From assembly GCA_009829735.1 (NCBI GenBank), contig CM020619.1, forward strand, positions 19,473,816-19,537,815: a stretch of 64,000 nt of DNA. The letters are read 5' to 3'. Under the pieces are notes generated by a model. The model was not told where the DNA came from, did no database searches, and saw only the letters and a program-made list of their open reading frames with translations. Both the position numbers and the translations under genes were made by a program. Below are positions 42,017-52,541 of this stretch, piece by piece (the stretch's first letter is position 1; the number at the start of each line of letters is the position of its first letter). This stretch comes from Pyropia yezoensis (taxonomy: Eukaryota > Rhodophyta > Bangiophyceae > Bangiales > Bangiaceae).

Positions 42017-43780
42017 ATGGTAACTGACACGTGGTGGGTGCGGGGGATTTCTGCATCTCCGACGGATGGTGCTCTGCGGTGGGAGTGGGGCCGAAGCGGC
42101 ACCCCAACCCGCGCGGCGCACCCGCCAGCTGCCTGCAGGCAGCAGGCCAGCAGGGGCAACTGGCCAACTGGCCCCAAGGGAGGAGGCCAGTTCGAGTGGT
42201 GCGGCTCTGTTGGGCACGGAATGATGCGCAAATCGCGGGTTGCGCCGCAGCCGGGACCTCGGAGGGACTACCACCGAGATGGCGATCCACGGGTTGGAGC
42301 AGCACTACATATTGGTCGTACCTACCTTACGTACTCTATGTATGTGCAGCCACGCCTGCGTGGAAGACTTGAAAACAAAAAAAGGGGGGGAGGGAGGGGG
42401 TACGAGTACGGGGTGAATACATACATACTGTACAGGACAGAAGGGGGATCCCCCATGACCATCCCGGGATGGTCACGCGCGAGACGGGGAGAACATCTCT
42501 TCGGACAGCGGCATGTAAATACGCCGTCGAGAGGGCGGCCGCCTCTGTCATCACAATCCCGAGGCTGGCGCTGCGTCGCCGACGAGCGGCGACGCGGTCG
42601 ACTGGCTCGCACACGCCGCCGCCGCACCGCGCGGCCGTATCAGCCACAAAGGGCGGTCGCGACGACGTTGTCGGCCACCAATGTCGTCAAGGGTGCTCAC
42701 ACGGCCACGGCCGCGGCACCCGGCCGCCCAGCCAGGCGGGGCTCCCCCCGCGGCCTGCCAGCCCACCGCCTGCCGACCCCCCCATCCCCACCGATCCCGC
42801 CCTGTACCAAAAGCCCCTGCCGCCAAGCTGCCGCTGCCGCCGACGCCGCCGCTGCCGCCGCCGCTGCGGCCCTTCCAGAAGCAGCACGTGCACCGTTAGC
42901 CGGTGGGGGAAAGAGAGAGGGGACGACACGCCGCCGCCCGTCGCGGCAGCGAGGGGCTTCGCGGACAAGCTCGCGGACACATGGGAGGAAAAAAAAAAAA
43001 AAGGACAAAAGGCGCACGCGATGGTAAGCAAAAGATACAGAGAAGAAAAAAAAAGGGCAAAGGGGAAGGGGCCGGGGGGAGGGGCAAAAAAGGGGGTGAC
43101 CGGCAAACACAAAAGCGTGTACCCAGCAGGCGACAATGACGCGCACTGCCAGCCAACCACGACAGGCGGCCAGCAAACGCCCCCCCCCAGCTACGTGGGG
43201 GGAACGCGGCTACCCGGCGGTTCCCCACCGCCATGTCGAGCTGACCAGTGCCGCCGCTCGTCGCAGAGGGAGGCGACGGCCACTATGGATCGGAGCCACG
43301 CAAGGTGGTCATAGAAGGCCGACAAGGGCGGGCGCCAGGCGGTCAGGCGGCCACTGGCGGGTGCTAGACGGTCCACGATACGAGCCAGAGGTGACCAACG
43401 AGCAAAAGGCATGGGCATTGACGAGCGCCAGGTAGGGCCGCAGACAAGCAAGACTAGGTCATCAATACGCGCCAGGCAGGGTCCCCGACGAGCGCCAGGC
43501 AGGGGCATTGGCGAACGCCAGGCACGATACCAGGCGACCACCGGGCGGTCAAAAATAGGTTCCTGGTCGTCGTCCCGGCGGGTGCCGCACCGTCCCCGAC
43601 GAGTAGCAGAGGCACACCACCGGGACGCCCCTCGCCGCGTGCGCCGCCGTGTGTGCCGCCGCGCGGTCAACACAAAGCCCGCCGCTGCCGCAGCCGCTGC
43701 CGCCGCGCGCACGACGTGCCGCCCGCCGCCAAAGCCGCGGCCGCCGCAGTCGCCGCCGCTGACGCTCCCCCTACCCCACC
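42017..43780. other. Intergenic region, no supported gene
   Basis: It includes an AT-richer piece (42300-42440), two adjacent palindromes (42443-42475), A-rich tracts (42989-43001 and 43046-43096), and clusters of CGACGAGCGCCAGGCA-like short repeats at 43390-43535. ORFs on both strands have no domain. Confidence 0.5.
42443..42475. repeat. Two adjacent perfect palindromes
   Basis: GGGGGATCCCCC (42443-42454), then one base, then TGACCATCCCGGGATGGTCA (42456-42475). Both are perfect inverted repeats without a loop. Confidence 0.8.
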
Positions 43781-45148
43781 TCAGGCCTGGTGGGCGTGGG
43801 TACCCCCCCCCCCCCCCCCCCCCTCTGGCAGCGGCGGCCGCCGGCCGAGCAGCACAGGCACCTCCCGGCTAACCGCTGTGACCACCGCCGCCCAAGACAG
43901 GAGGAGCATTCCAAAGCCAACACCCGCCAGCGGCAGCACCTCCCAGTCAAGCGCCTCATCCTCCCACACCAGCCACAGGGGCAGGACCGCCATCGCGGCG
44001 CCCCAGGTGGCGAGCACCCCGCACAGGCCGAGCGTCCGTGCGAGGCGGCCCCAGCTGGGAGGCCCCTCCTCGTCCACCCCCGCCAGCGCAGCAACCACCC
44101 GCCCCGGCCCCGACCGCCGGTCACCCGCCGCAGCGCCGCCCGCCGCGGCGACGTCGGCCGACGGCACCACCGCCGCGGCGGCGGCCTCGCCCGCACTCCC
44201 AAACGGCCGAAACGCAAACGTGCGGCGGCACATCCGGCACCGCACCGACGTGCAGCCACCCCGCCGCTCCACGTGCACACCACAGTACGCACACACGCCC
44301 ACCCGCCCCACCGCCCACGCTGCGTACAGCCGCTCCTGCCGTGCGCACACGAGTGGCCGCCCACAGCCGCGGCCCGGGTGGCCCCCCGCGCCGCACCGGC
44401 CGCACGTGGCCGCCCCGCAGCGGGGGCACGCCGACACGGGGTCGGCCGCACCAGGGGGGGGCGGAGGCAGTGCCTCCCAGCACCCGTCCACCGCGCAGTG
44501 GAGCCGCCGGCCGTCGGCCGCCCGGTGGGGGCGGAGGGAGCGGAGGTGCCGCAGGCGGCGGGTGGCGGCCTCCCCCACGACGCCCGCCACGTCCGCATCC
44601 GACGCGTAGGCGCCGCAGCCGGGGGCGACACACCGGGGGAAGGGGGTGGACCGTTCGAGGATGGCTTCGGACCAGAAGCGGGCCAGGCAGGGGCGGCAGG
44701 TGCGGTGGGCACAGCGGGCCACCCCTGCCGCCAGCGCGGTGGGGACATCGTCCAGGCAGACGGGGCAGCGGATGGCTGCGCCGCCGCCGTCGCCGTCAAC
44801 GACTGCCGGCTGGGGAATTTCTTTGTTCGGCAGTGCGGACGGGGCGTCTGGCGGCGACGCATGGACGTCTGGAGAGGGGAGAGGAGGTAAAGACGCGGCG
44901 GCAGCGTCATCACCGTCCGGCGGATGCGGCACTACGTCGGGAGGAGGGGGGGGAGGGCCTGGCGACGCCGCCTGGCTGCCTGTTGGAGGGAGGGGAGGAG
45001 GGGACGACGCGCCAACTGCAGAACGCGCCACGCCCGCCTCCGCGTTCGTCGCCTCCGCCGCTGCTGCCACCGCCGCCGCCGCCACCGCCGCCGCCGCCGC
45101 CAAAGCGTCGGCTGCCGGCGCGACCGCGGGCGCATCTCCGTCAGTCAT
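43781..45148 (-). CDS. Membrane-anchored RBR-type E3 ubiquitin ligase
   Basis: 455 residues from the ATG at 45148 (context GACCATGAC; an in-frame ATG at 45223 would add 25 Gly-rich residues). After an Ala/Pro-rich head comes RING1: CPVC (128-131), CAHRTC (146-151), C154, then C173 and C178. An IBR-like Cys/His cluster follows at 218-262 (Cys218, 223, 241, 244, 249, 252, His257, Cys262). RING2 is CAYCGVHVERRGGC, in which Cys299 sits at the catalytic position that carries ubiquitin in RBR ligases. RING2 is atypical: the His-Met after the catalytic Cys is Ser-Val, and the second zinc pair (FCWxC) is FAFRP. Two membrane helices end the protein (about 372-395 and 404-426), as in the RNF144/RNF19 group, which points to an internal membrane. 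A Gly run and HAHQA follow. Family call is good; activity depends on the odd RING2. Confidence 0.78.
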   Translation of the reverse strand: MTDGDAPAVAPAADALAAAAAVAAAAVAAAAEATNAEAGVARSAVGASSPPPLPPTGSQAASPGPPPPPPDVVPHPPDGDDAAAASLPPLPSPDVHASPPDAPSALPNKEIPQPAVVDGDGGGAAIRCPVCLDDVPTALAAGVARCAHRTCRPCLARFWSEAILERSTPFPRCVAPGCGAYASDADVAGVVGEAATRRLRHLRSLRPHRAADGRRLHCAVDGCWEALPPPPPGAADPVSACPRCGAATCGRCGAGGHPGRGCGRPLVCARQERLYAAWAVGRVGVCAYCGVHVERRGGCTSVRCRMCRRTFAFRPFGSAGEAAAAAVVPSADVAAAGGAAAGDRRSGPGRVVAALAGVDEEGPPSWGRLARTLGLCGVLATWGAAMAVLPLWLVWEDEALDWEVLPLAGVGFGMLLLSWAAVVTAVSREVPVLLGRRPPLPEGGGGGGGTHAHQA

Positions 45149-46316
45149 GGTCACCCCCTCGCCGACGGCAGTGACCACGCCACCCCCCACGCCACCCCCC
45201 TGCCCTCCCTCCCCCTTGTCCATCCCCACCCTGCCTCCCCCCCTCCCCTTCCCTCCACCAGCTCTTCGACCCGCACCGCAAACGGGGCCCCACACACAAA
45301 CACTACCACAAGAGCAGCACAAGAAATGCAGGGGTTGCTGGGGAAGAGACAAAGGGAGACAGACACCGCATACGCCGAAAACAAAAGGATGGACGGGGGA
45401 ACGGCGGGCCGGGGAGAGGAGGGGGCGGGGGCGGGAAACGAGGTAGTGGGGCGGCAGCTGTCGCCAACGAAACAGTGCGCGCGGGGGCGGAGCGCAGGGG
45501 GGGCGGCGCACAGGCGCACGCAGGCCCTGTGCGTCGCAGGAGCTGTGTCTCCCCAGCGAGAGTGGGGTAGAGTGAGGGCTAGCTTGTAGACACGGGTGCC
45601 GCGCTGGGGCCCGCTTGGCCCCACCCCCCTGCCTTGGCCCCTGCAGGTCACTGCTGCGTGGCGCGCAGCCGAGGGCCGCGTGGGTGCGCCAATCAGAGCG
45701 GCACCAAAACGGGTGGAGCGGCTCACCTACATACGGGAAGGACGCAACTACACACCCAGGCAACGTGTCTGATTGGTTGAGCGCTCCCGGAAACAGCCTC
45801 AGGACAAGAACAAGGCGACGCCCGAGAGAGAGACGGACGCCAGACCGGTGCGGGACTGGCTGCGTCGCTACACATCTACTGAGGAAAAGACAGTGCATCA
45901 CACCCCTGTGTATGTATGGTCATGACGAGCTCTTCTGTTTTACGCACAGTTTTTCGAGGCTTTCCTCTGTGCTTCACGCTGCTTCCCGGGATAGACAGCT
46001 GCAGAGTATCCTATTTACACAGCCATCAGGGCCACACCCACCGCCGGATCATCGGTCGAGCTGGGCTTCCCCGCAGCACCATGCATCACGCCGTAATTGT
46101 GGGAGCCGAGATGCACGGCCCGGATTCACATGCAATGGACTGTCCGTTCTGGAGGGCCGCGTGACCGTGTCACCCAGGGAGAATTCCTGGATGCAACGCA
46201 ACCCTCTGCGGGATTGTTTAGCGGATCTCTTTGTTCAGCGGCACCGAGAACGCCCGCGCGCCCAGTTTTGTAGGTGCCGGCTGCACTCGGAAGGGTGCGC
46301 AGGACTAGGGCGTTGA
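45149..46316. other. Intergenic region upstream of the RBR gene
   Basis: Probable leader and promoter of the RBR gene (-) and the 3' region of the next minus-strand gene. 45880-46230 is less G/C-rich. The RBR frame stays open to 45901 but only with Arg/Pro/Ser text. Nothing else is supported. Confidence 0.5.
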
Positions 46317-47810
46317 TCACCGCCCTCCGCCCGCCCTTTCCGCGGCGTCCTCCACCACGTCGCGCCCACCCGCCTCCCCAGCAGGTGCACCGACCGCCGC
46401 CCCGCCCTCCCCCTCCCACGGCCGCGGCTGCAGGACGTGGGGCTCGAGGAACCCGCGGAACCGCCCCTCCCCCCCCCCCGTGTCCCACGCCCACCGGGCG
46501 CCGTACCCACCTGGCACCCGCGCCTCGACGACTACGACCTGCCCCCCGCCTGGCAGCGCGTGCACGTTGAGCCACACCGCGTCGGCGAGGACGCGGTCCA
46601 CCGCGGCGGCGGCGGCGGCGCTCTTGGCCCCATCCCCACCGCGGGTGGCGCCGCCGGATGCCGCCTCGGTGCCCCAGTAGCAGGTGCCCCAGCCCGGCGG
46701 CCGCCGGCCCAGGTGCTTCATTAGTGCCCGACCGGCGACGGTCAGTGTGGGGGGAGAGGGGCGCGGGGGGCGGGGGGGGCGGGGGGTGGCGCCAGCAACG
46801 GCAGGGGCGGTGGTTGTGGCGATGGCGGCGGCGGCGGCGCTGGTAGAGGGCGTGGAGGGGGGGGAGGAGGTGGCGGCGGTGCCGTTGCGTCTGGGCGGGC
46901 TGTGGGGCGCAGCCGCGGCGGCGACGAGGGCGCCCGCGGGGGGAGGCAGCGCGCCGACAAGGGTGGTGGGGGTGCTGCGGCAGCCGAGGCAGCGCGCGAT
47001 GCGGGCGGCGCCGAGGGACCGCAGTAGGAGCCGTGCGGTGGCAACCATGCCGTCCGCAGAGGGGTGTGAAAAGGGGCGGGCACCGGCAGTACCGCCAGGA
47101 ACGTGACCGGTAGCGCCAGCCGCTGTGGTGCCGCCACCGGCGTTCCCGCTTTCGACGACGTCGCCCAGGGCGTCTGCGCCTTGGGTGATGCGGCGCACAA
47201 GGGCCACCACCGTTGGGGTGAGAGACTCCATGTCTGGGACCCCTGATGGGCGTGGCAGGGGGTGCCCAGACGAGGCACCATCCCCATCCCCCGTCGACGC
47301 TGACCTCGCCGTGACACCCACCGCCGCAGCCGCCGCCGTCACTCTTGCGGCTGGCCTCGCTGCCACCGTCTCTCTCGTGGCTGGGCTCGCCACCGCTGCC
47401 CGCAGCACCTCCGCCCCCCCCAGGCCAGGTGTTCCCGCCTCTCCCTCGACGGGGAGCTCCATAAACGGAGACAGTGAGGCAAACACGAGTGGGAAGGTCC
47501 CCGCGGCAGCCCATGTGGTGAGCACCTCGGCCAGGGTGGCCCCCAACGGTGCGCGAGGAACGCCAGCCCACATCCGCGGCGCTGGGGGGGGCTCCCCATC
47601 ATATCCAAGCATAGGGAAGGAGGGAGTGGCGGCATCATCATCTCGCCGAAGAGCGGCGACCACATGGTGGGGGAGGGGGGGGGGAATGGGTTCCTCAGGT
47701 CCTGCTGGCGGTGCAGAAGCCATGCTGAGTGCATCCGTCGCCACAGCATCCTCGTCCAGGCAGCATTGGATAGCGAACAAGAGGGTGCGCAGGGGCAGAG
47801 GCAGTTCCAT
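46317..47810 (-). CDS. Unrecognised protein with a conserved-looking C-terminal domain
   Basis: 497 residues from the ATG at 47810 (MELPLPLRTLLFAIQCCLDEDA); the frame continues 17 codons upstream but only to a GTG. The head (1-160) contains hydrophobic helical stretches (TLAEVLTTWAAAGTFPLVFASL). The middle is Ala/Pro/Thr-rich with a single CLGC pair near 275. Residues ~356-458 look like a compact alpha/beta domain: TLTVAGRALMKHLGRRPPGW, then GTCYWGTEAASGG, a helix, AVWLNVHALPGGGQVVVVEARV and GGYGARWAWDT, GRFRGFLEPHVLQP. I cannot name this family. The C-terminal 40 residues are Gly/Ala/Glu-rich. Coding is supported by the low bias of the C-terminal domain; the other frames are shadows. Confidence 0.6.
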   Translation of the reverse strand: MELPLPLRTLLFAIQCCLDEDAVATDALSMASAPPAGPEEPIPPPLPHHVVAALRRDDDAATPSFPMLGYDGEPPPAPRMWAGVPRAPLGATLAEVLTTWAAAGTFPLVFASLSPFMELPVEGEAGTPGLGGAEVLRAAVASPATRETVAARPAARVTAAAAAVGVTARSASTGDGDGASSGHPLPRPSGVPDMESLTPTVVALVRRITQGADALGDVVESGNAGGGTTAAGATGHVPGGTAGARPFSHPSADGMVATARLLLRSLGAARIARCLGCRSTPTTLVGALPPPAGALVAAAAAPHSPPRRNGTAATSSPPSTPSTSAAAAAIATTTAPAVAGATPRPPRPPRPSPPTLTVAGRALMKHLGRRPPGWGTCYWGTEAASGGATRGGDGAKSAAAAAAVDRVLADAVWLNVHALPGGGQVVVVEARVPGGYGARWAWDTGGGEGRFRGFLEPHVLQPRPWEGEGGAAVGAPAGEAGGRDVVEDAAERAGGGR

Positions 47811-49715
47811 ATCGAGGATGCATCGATGGCGGCGGGCGTCTCCACGTTGAGCACGGGGCACCCAGGGGGGGCGACAGCGGTCCTGCTCGGCACAAGCGCT
47901 GTGCCAGCGCGTGGAAGAAGGCTTTCGAGAATGCTTCGAAGGCGCGTCCCACCAGCGATTGACACGTGGCGTCTACACCATAACACGTACTTGTTGCAAC
48001 CTTGGAGAGAGAGTTATCCTGGTGGGGAAAGGACGGTTGAGCCCCGGGAAACACTATATCATTCTATGCATGTATTAGGCACAAGTCTTTCCCTAAGCAT
48101 GCCGTTTAAGTCAGCTCTCGCCCCAGTCTATAGGAGTTAGAATCGTCCCATTCGTGGATATACTGGACAGGAAAGGTAGTCTCATCTAAGTGAAGCTCAT
48201 GACGAAGAGAGGTGCCTACAAGTCATCCTGTCCATTAAACTATTTACTGTCAACCAGACGCAATCTGGATGCTCCTGCCGCTTCGCCTGCAGCATCTCGC
48301 CGGATCTGAACCTGACGAAAGCCCGAGCCCGGAACGCCCGGGTGTCTGCTCGACATATGCGCGTCCCGCCGCGTTCGGACAGCCCGGCGTCAAGTCGGGG
48401 CGTTTCTCGGGAGCGCATCCGAGACGTTCTGTGCAACCGAACCGTCAGTGCTGGATAGTGGCGTCACTGCCGCGTTCTTTCATCACAGATGCTCCCGAGG
48501 ACAGCATACGTCATGTTCTCTGCTCTGGTGTACTCTCAACGGCGTTCCGTTATCGATTCGTTGTCTCATTGAGAGGGTTTCCTGGGCGTTTCCTGGCCTG
48601 CAATGTGTATTTCCTGGGCCAAATAACCAGCATAAAAACCGGGTTATTGTCCGCAGGAAACGGTCCGCGGCCGACGCCGCCGACGCGGTGCCGACCGCGA
48701 TCGCCAGCTCAGGCTGAAAAGTTGCGCACCAGCTGGCTTCGCGTGGCGGCGTGGCGGCGCCGCGCCGCGGTGCCGGCGTGGCGGCGTGGCGGCGTGGCGG
48801 CGTGGCGGCGTGGCGGCGTGGCGGCAGCGGTGGCTGTGGAGGCGGCAACGGAGTCGGCTGGCCTCCGCCCCCACCCTTCAGCAGCAGCACCACCCCCACC
48901 TCCACCACCACCACCACCAACCCCACCACCGACCACTGCCGACGGCGCGCCGCCGCCGCCGCCGCCGCCGCCACGGCGTCGGCCGCCCCCCCCACACGTT
49001 GCGGACGGCGGTGGCAGCGGTAGCGTCGGCGGGGCGTGTCGCCACGGCACCGCGGCCCGCGCCGGTCTCCCCCGGCTGCGTGGCCGCGGCGGGCGGCCGC
49101 CCCATCCCCCACCAGTGGTGGTGGCGGCGGCGGCGGCGGCGGGCGTGGGGAAGGCCCGGGAGAAGGCGGGGGCGGGGGGCGCCCGTCGACGCGGCCCAGT
49201 GGATTGGGCCACCCGCACGGAATCTCTCCACGCCTCGCTCCGCGCAGTGTTCCTCAGGAACGAATTCCGGCAATTGCCGCACACCTGTGGGAAGTCTGGT
49301 CGCTACAGGTGAAGCGTCAAGAAGGCGTGACAGCCCGTATCCCAGAGGCAAACAATACTATATGTATGTGTACTTCTGAGATAAGGCCTGTCCAAAGGCC
49401 GGCCGACTGCCCGCGGCGGTCTGTCGGGTCACTCATAAAGCACACAGGATCCGCCACCCCTCTCTCGTGCGCACTCGTGGGAGTCCCCCTCCCAGCAGCC
49501 CCGCACAGGGCAGTGCACGGTGGCGGGCCAATGTCAGCACGGCACTGCGGTATCTACCGTGCACTGGCACCAACCTAGGCAGGCTGGCGCCACCAGAATC
49601 ACCTCCCGTTTGACCACGCCGGCAAGGATTAGATATCCTGCCGCTCGTCCCGCCAGGAAATCGCCTTGGCCGTCACACCAACAGATGTGACGGCCAGAGG
49701 CACGTGCGGGCGGTC
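47811..49715. other. Intergenic region with a (GTGGCGGC)n minisatellite
   Basis: 47950-48700 is of balanced composition with no recognisable gene. 48776-48830 is a run of GTGGCGGC octamers. 48850-49200 is G/C-simple. 49350-49715 leads into the copia remnant. Open frames exist (48269-49312 on the plus strand) but are driven by the repeat. Confidence 0.5.
48776..48830 (+). repeat. (GTGGCGGC)n minisatellite
   Basis: Six or more tandem octamers, flanked by degenerate copies from about 48742. The octamer shifts frame every unit, so it cannot be a protein repeat. Confidence 0.85.
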
Positions 49716-51400
49716 TCACACTCCCCCCGGCCCCGTGGTCGGACGGGGCGTGGAGGCCAGCGGGGCACGGATGATCCACTGCTCCACTGGCGTGTCGTCG
49801 ACGCCAGTGTCCAGGAAGCGTTCGAGGGCATCGTTAGACTTGGCCTTGGTAAGGCCGTCTGCCATGTTGTCCTTGCCTTGGACGAGCCCAACGTTAGACA
49901 TGTCCTGTCGGTTGTGTGCCCCCCGGGCGGCAGCGACATCGATGAGGAGACGCTGCTCTGTCGGGTGGGAAGTGCGGGTGATCACGTCAGACATCTGCTT
50001 CGAGTCGATGAAGATGTTAAGGGGGATGCGGCAGTTGCGCAACTGCTCCAGGTCGTCACGCAGAATGAAGGCCTCGTAGAGGCAGGCGGTGAATGCAAAG
50101 ACTTCACCCGCCATGGCAGAGCGCACGATGCGCCGGCTCTTGCGGCTACCAAAACTCAGCACGTGGGAGTTGCCCATCGCGTCTCACAGCAAGATGAGGT
50201 AGCCAATTTGCGAGGAGTAGTCGGCATTGGTGGCGAAGGATGCGTCAGCGTACGCGCGGATGCACAGTGTCTTGATGTCAAGGGGCTTGTAGGACAGGAC
50301 GCGATCGCGGTTGACCTTGGCGCGCTCAACGAAGTTGTTGTACGACTTGATCGCCGCACGACCTTATCCCGCCTCGCTAATGTGCACCAGCTGGTTGATA
50401 CCACAGGCCAGGTCCGGCCGCGTATGCGCCATCCAGGCCAAGCTGGCCCGGGAGGAGACAAACTCCCTAAACGACGCCGCGATGGCCAGCATGGAGAGGT
50501 TGTCCACGTACTCCAGCAGCTGGCCGGCCGCAAAAGTGCTTGGTCGGCTTGGCCACTGCGCCAGCCGGACGCAGACAAATGCACCGTTGTCCCATTTGCG
50601 CTCCTTGGCTTGGAATCTGGCCAGGGTCTTCTTCGTCAGCTCCTGGAAGCGCTCTCGTCGCCGCCGTTGAACAGGTCGTCCACGAAGGCGCCGGTCATGC
50701 CCTGGAGCATTGCAGTGGTGGCCCGCTTGGCGAACATAGCGGGGTCGGAGATGAGGGGAACCATCCCCAAGTCGCCACGGAGGTGGGTCGACATTGTGTC
50801 ACCCCAGTATTCCCCGCGTCACAAATGCCGTACAAGGGAAGGATGAGGAGAAGTACCTCATCGTCGGCCAGGCCGAACAGCCCCCGGTCGGCTGGGCGCG
50901 GGTCAAGGTAAATTTCCCGCGTGAACCCCTCCTGACTCTGAAGGTAGGCCTGCCTGGGTGATATCGTGGAAAAAAATGCGGAAGTCGTTGTTGATTGAGG
51001 TCGATAGGATGATACCGGTGGAGCGGTGTCGCAGCGTCGAGGAGCTGTGCACTACGAAGGCCTTGGCCTTGTCCGACTGGCCCTGCGCCACGTCACGTGC
51101 CTTGGGCTGCTCCTCGGGGGTGTTGAACTCCTTGAGGGTGAAGACGAAGCGGCCCTTGATGACGTTGGCACCCGGCGGCAGGTCACACCGCTTAGTCTTG
51201 CGGAAGGCGCCACGGTCCTGCAACCCCTCCGCTTCCTTGCGGACGGCAGTCCTAAACCGGGCGGTCTTAAGGCGGGCGTCGCCCGGCGGCACGTCCACGG
51301 TGAGGTGGATGGACGCGTGCTCGTTGGTAAGCCCGGGCATCTCCGGCACCTGATTGCGGTGGCGCAAGGCCTCGGTGCCGGCCTGGTGCACTTTGCATAG
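49716..51400 (-). mobile_element. Degenerate Ty1/copia retrotransposon (RT and RNase H remnant)
   Basis: On the minus strand, copia-type reverse transcriptase starts near 51330 (FRTAVRKEAEGLQDRGAF, then LPPGANVIKGRFVFTLKEFN, DKAKAFVVHSSSTLRHRST, FFHDITQAGL). It continues through several frame changes to a decayed active-site region (GAFVDDLFNGG, in place of YVDD) near 50680. The RNase H part is in one frame at 49716-50177 (GSRKSRRIVRSAMAGEVFAF, FIDSKQMSDVITR, QGKDNMADGLTK). Gag, protease, integrase and LTRs were not found. Frameshifts and internal stops show that it is dead. It abuts the 3' part of the interrupted GATA gene. Confidence 0.8.
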
Positions 51401-51429
51401 CAGCTGCTCGCCGCGGCTCGCCGCGCCAG

Positions 51430-51734
51430 CCGCGGCGACCGTGCCGCCGCCCCCCCCCCCCCGCACCCCCTGGACGATGATGACGACGGGCCGCCTCCAC
51501 GCCGTCCCCCCCCCCTCGTCCCCTCCATTCCCCCACCCCCCCCTCCCCCGATGACGACGCGGCGGCCGCCGCGGCAGAGGCGGCGCCGGCGAGAGTCTCG
51601 CGCCCGGCCCGCGGACGGTCGTGTAGCGGGAGCCCCCCCCGGGCGGCGGCACCCGCCTGAGCGCGAGCGTCCCCTTGTGCAGCCGCACCCCACACGCGTT
51701 GCACAGGGAGCGCGGCTTATCCGTGCCAGTGTAC
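51430..51734 (-). pseudogene. GATA-type zinc-finger gene, 3' part, cut by a retrotransposon
   Basis: Reading the minus strand from 51734, just outside the gypsy LTR, the frame gives the second half of a GATA finger: TGTDKPRSLCNACGVRLHKG, followed by a basic Arg/Gly/Pro tail. LCNACGxRxxKG is the diagnostic second Cys pair and recognition tail. The first Cys pair is on the other side of the element (56752 upward), and the two halves are in phase when the 5-bp target duplication is counted once. The protein would be a DNA-binding transcription factor recognising GATA-like sites. The allele is broken here unless the element is spliced out. Confidence 0.75.
51730..51734. other. Target-site duplication, left copy
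   Basis: TGTAC immediately left of the left LTR, matched by TGTAC at 56752-56756 right of the other LTR. Five bases is the usual duplication for Ty3/gypsy integrases. Confidence 0.85.
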
Positions 51735-52203
51735 TGTAGCAAAAACCACAAGCACACACGGCACCCAAGTTGGGGCGGTGTGCCAGGGCTGCCTCCCGTG
51801 TCGGGGGAACCGGAAGAAGTGCAAGTCGCACACACTCTGTCCCTGTTGTGGGGCAAACCCCCCACGGACAAACAAGAAGATGGTGTGTGGTCCAACAGTT
51901 TCTTGGTCGGGACGGGGACGCAGGGCCAAGCCCCGCTGTCCCTCCCCTTATCCCCCCAGGGTCCACTCAGAATCTCGCCACTCAGAATCTCCCACCCCAG
52001 CACCTGCCCACCGGGCCACACGAAAATTCAAGACGATAAATGCAGAAAACCCTCAAATCCAAGTTGGATTTACTACTAAGCTAACTATCCCAAACTTAGG
52101 GAATATGGACCCAAATGCAGGGGGAGGAACGGATCAGGCTAGTGGCCTGCCGCCCCTTGCATGGCACGTGTTGCCCCCCTATCTGGGGGTCAATACTGCC
52201 ACA
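51735..52203 (-). repeat. LTR (3' LTR in element polarity)
   Basis: Starts TGTAGCAAAAACC and ends ACTGCCACA on the plus strand. Same length as the partner LTR at 56283 and virtually identical. The plus strand contains a Cys-rich ORF (51778 onward). Confidence 0.93.
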
Positions 52204-52215
52204 CTCCCCTCTCCT
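52204..52215 (-). other. Polypurine tract
   Basis: AGGAGAGGGGAG on the minus strand, directly adjacent to the LTR, as required for plus-strand priming of reverse transcription. It fixes the polarity of the element. Confidence 0.75.
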
Positions 52216-52541
52216 CAGTTCCGACCGACCCGGTCGGCCCTGTGAGGGGGTGCGTAAACGCACGTCTCGGCGTTGGGGGCGCGACTTGCTGTCCCCCATC
52301 GAGTACGTAACGCGGATGTGGAGGCGGTCACGTTGACCGCCCCTCTCCTCAAGCTTGCCCACTTGGCAGCTTGCTCTCTTCAGTTCACACTTCACCATCA
52401 CCACCACCTCCCCTTCACCTTCCACTGGGCCGCCCCACGCTGGGGAGGCCACCCGTATACCCACGATCCGAGTCCCCCTCAACTCGAGGCGGGTCTCGTG
52501 CTGCGATAGCCAGAGCGTCTCTCCCCAACTTGGGGAGAGCC

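Noticed and set aside
49704..50846. 380-residue plus-strand ORF with ordinary composition
   Set aside because: Antisense to the copia RNase H/RT remnant, whose motifs are on the minus strand.
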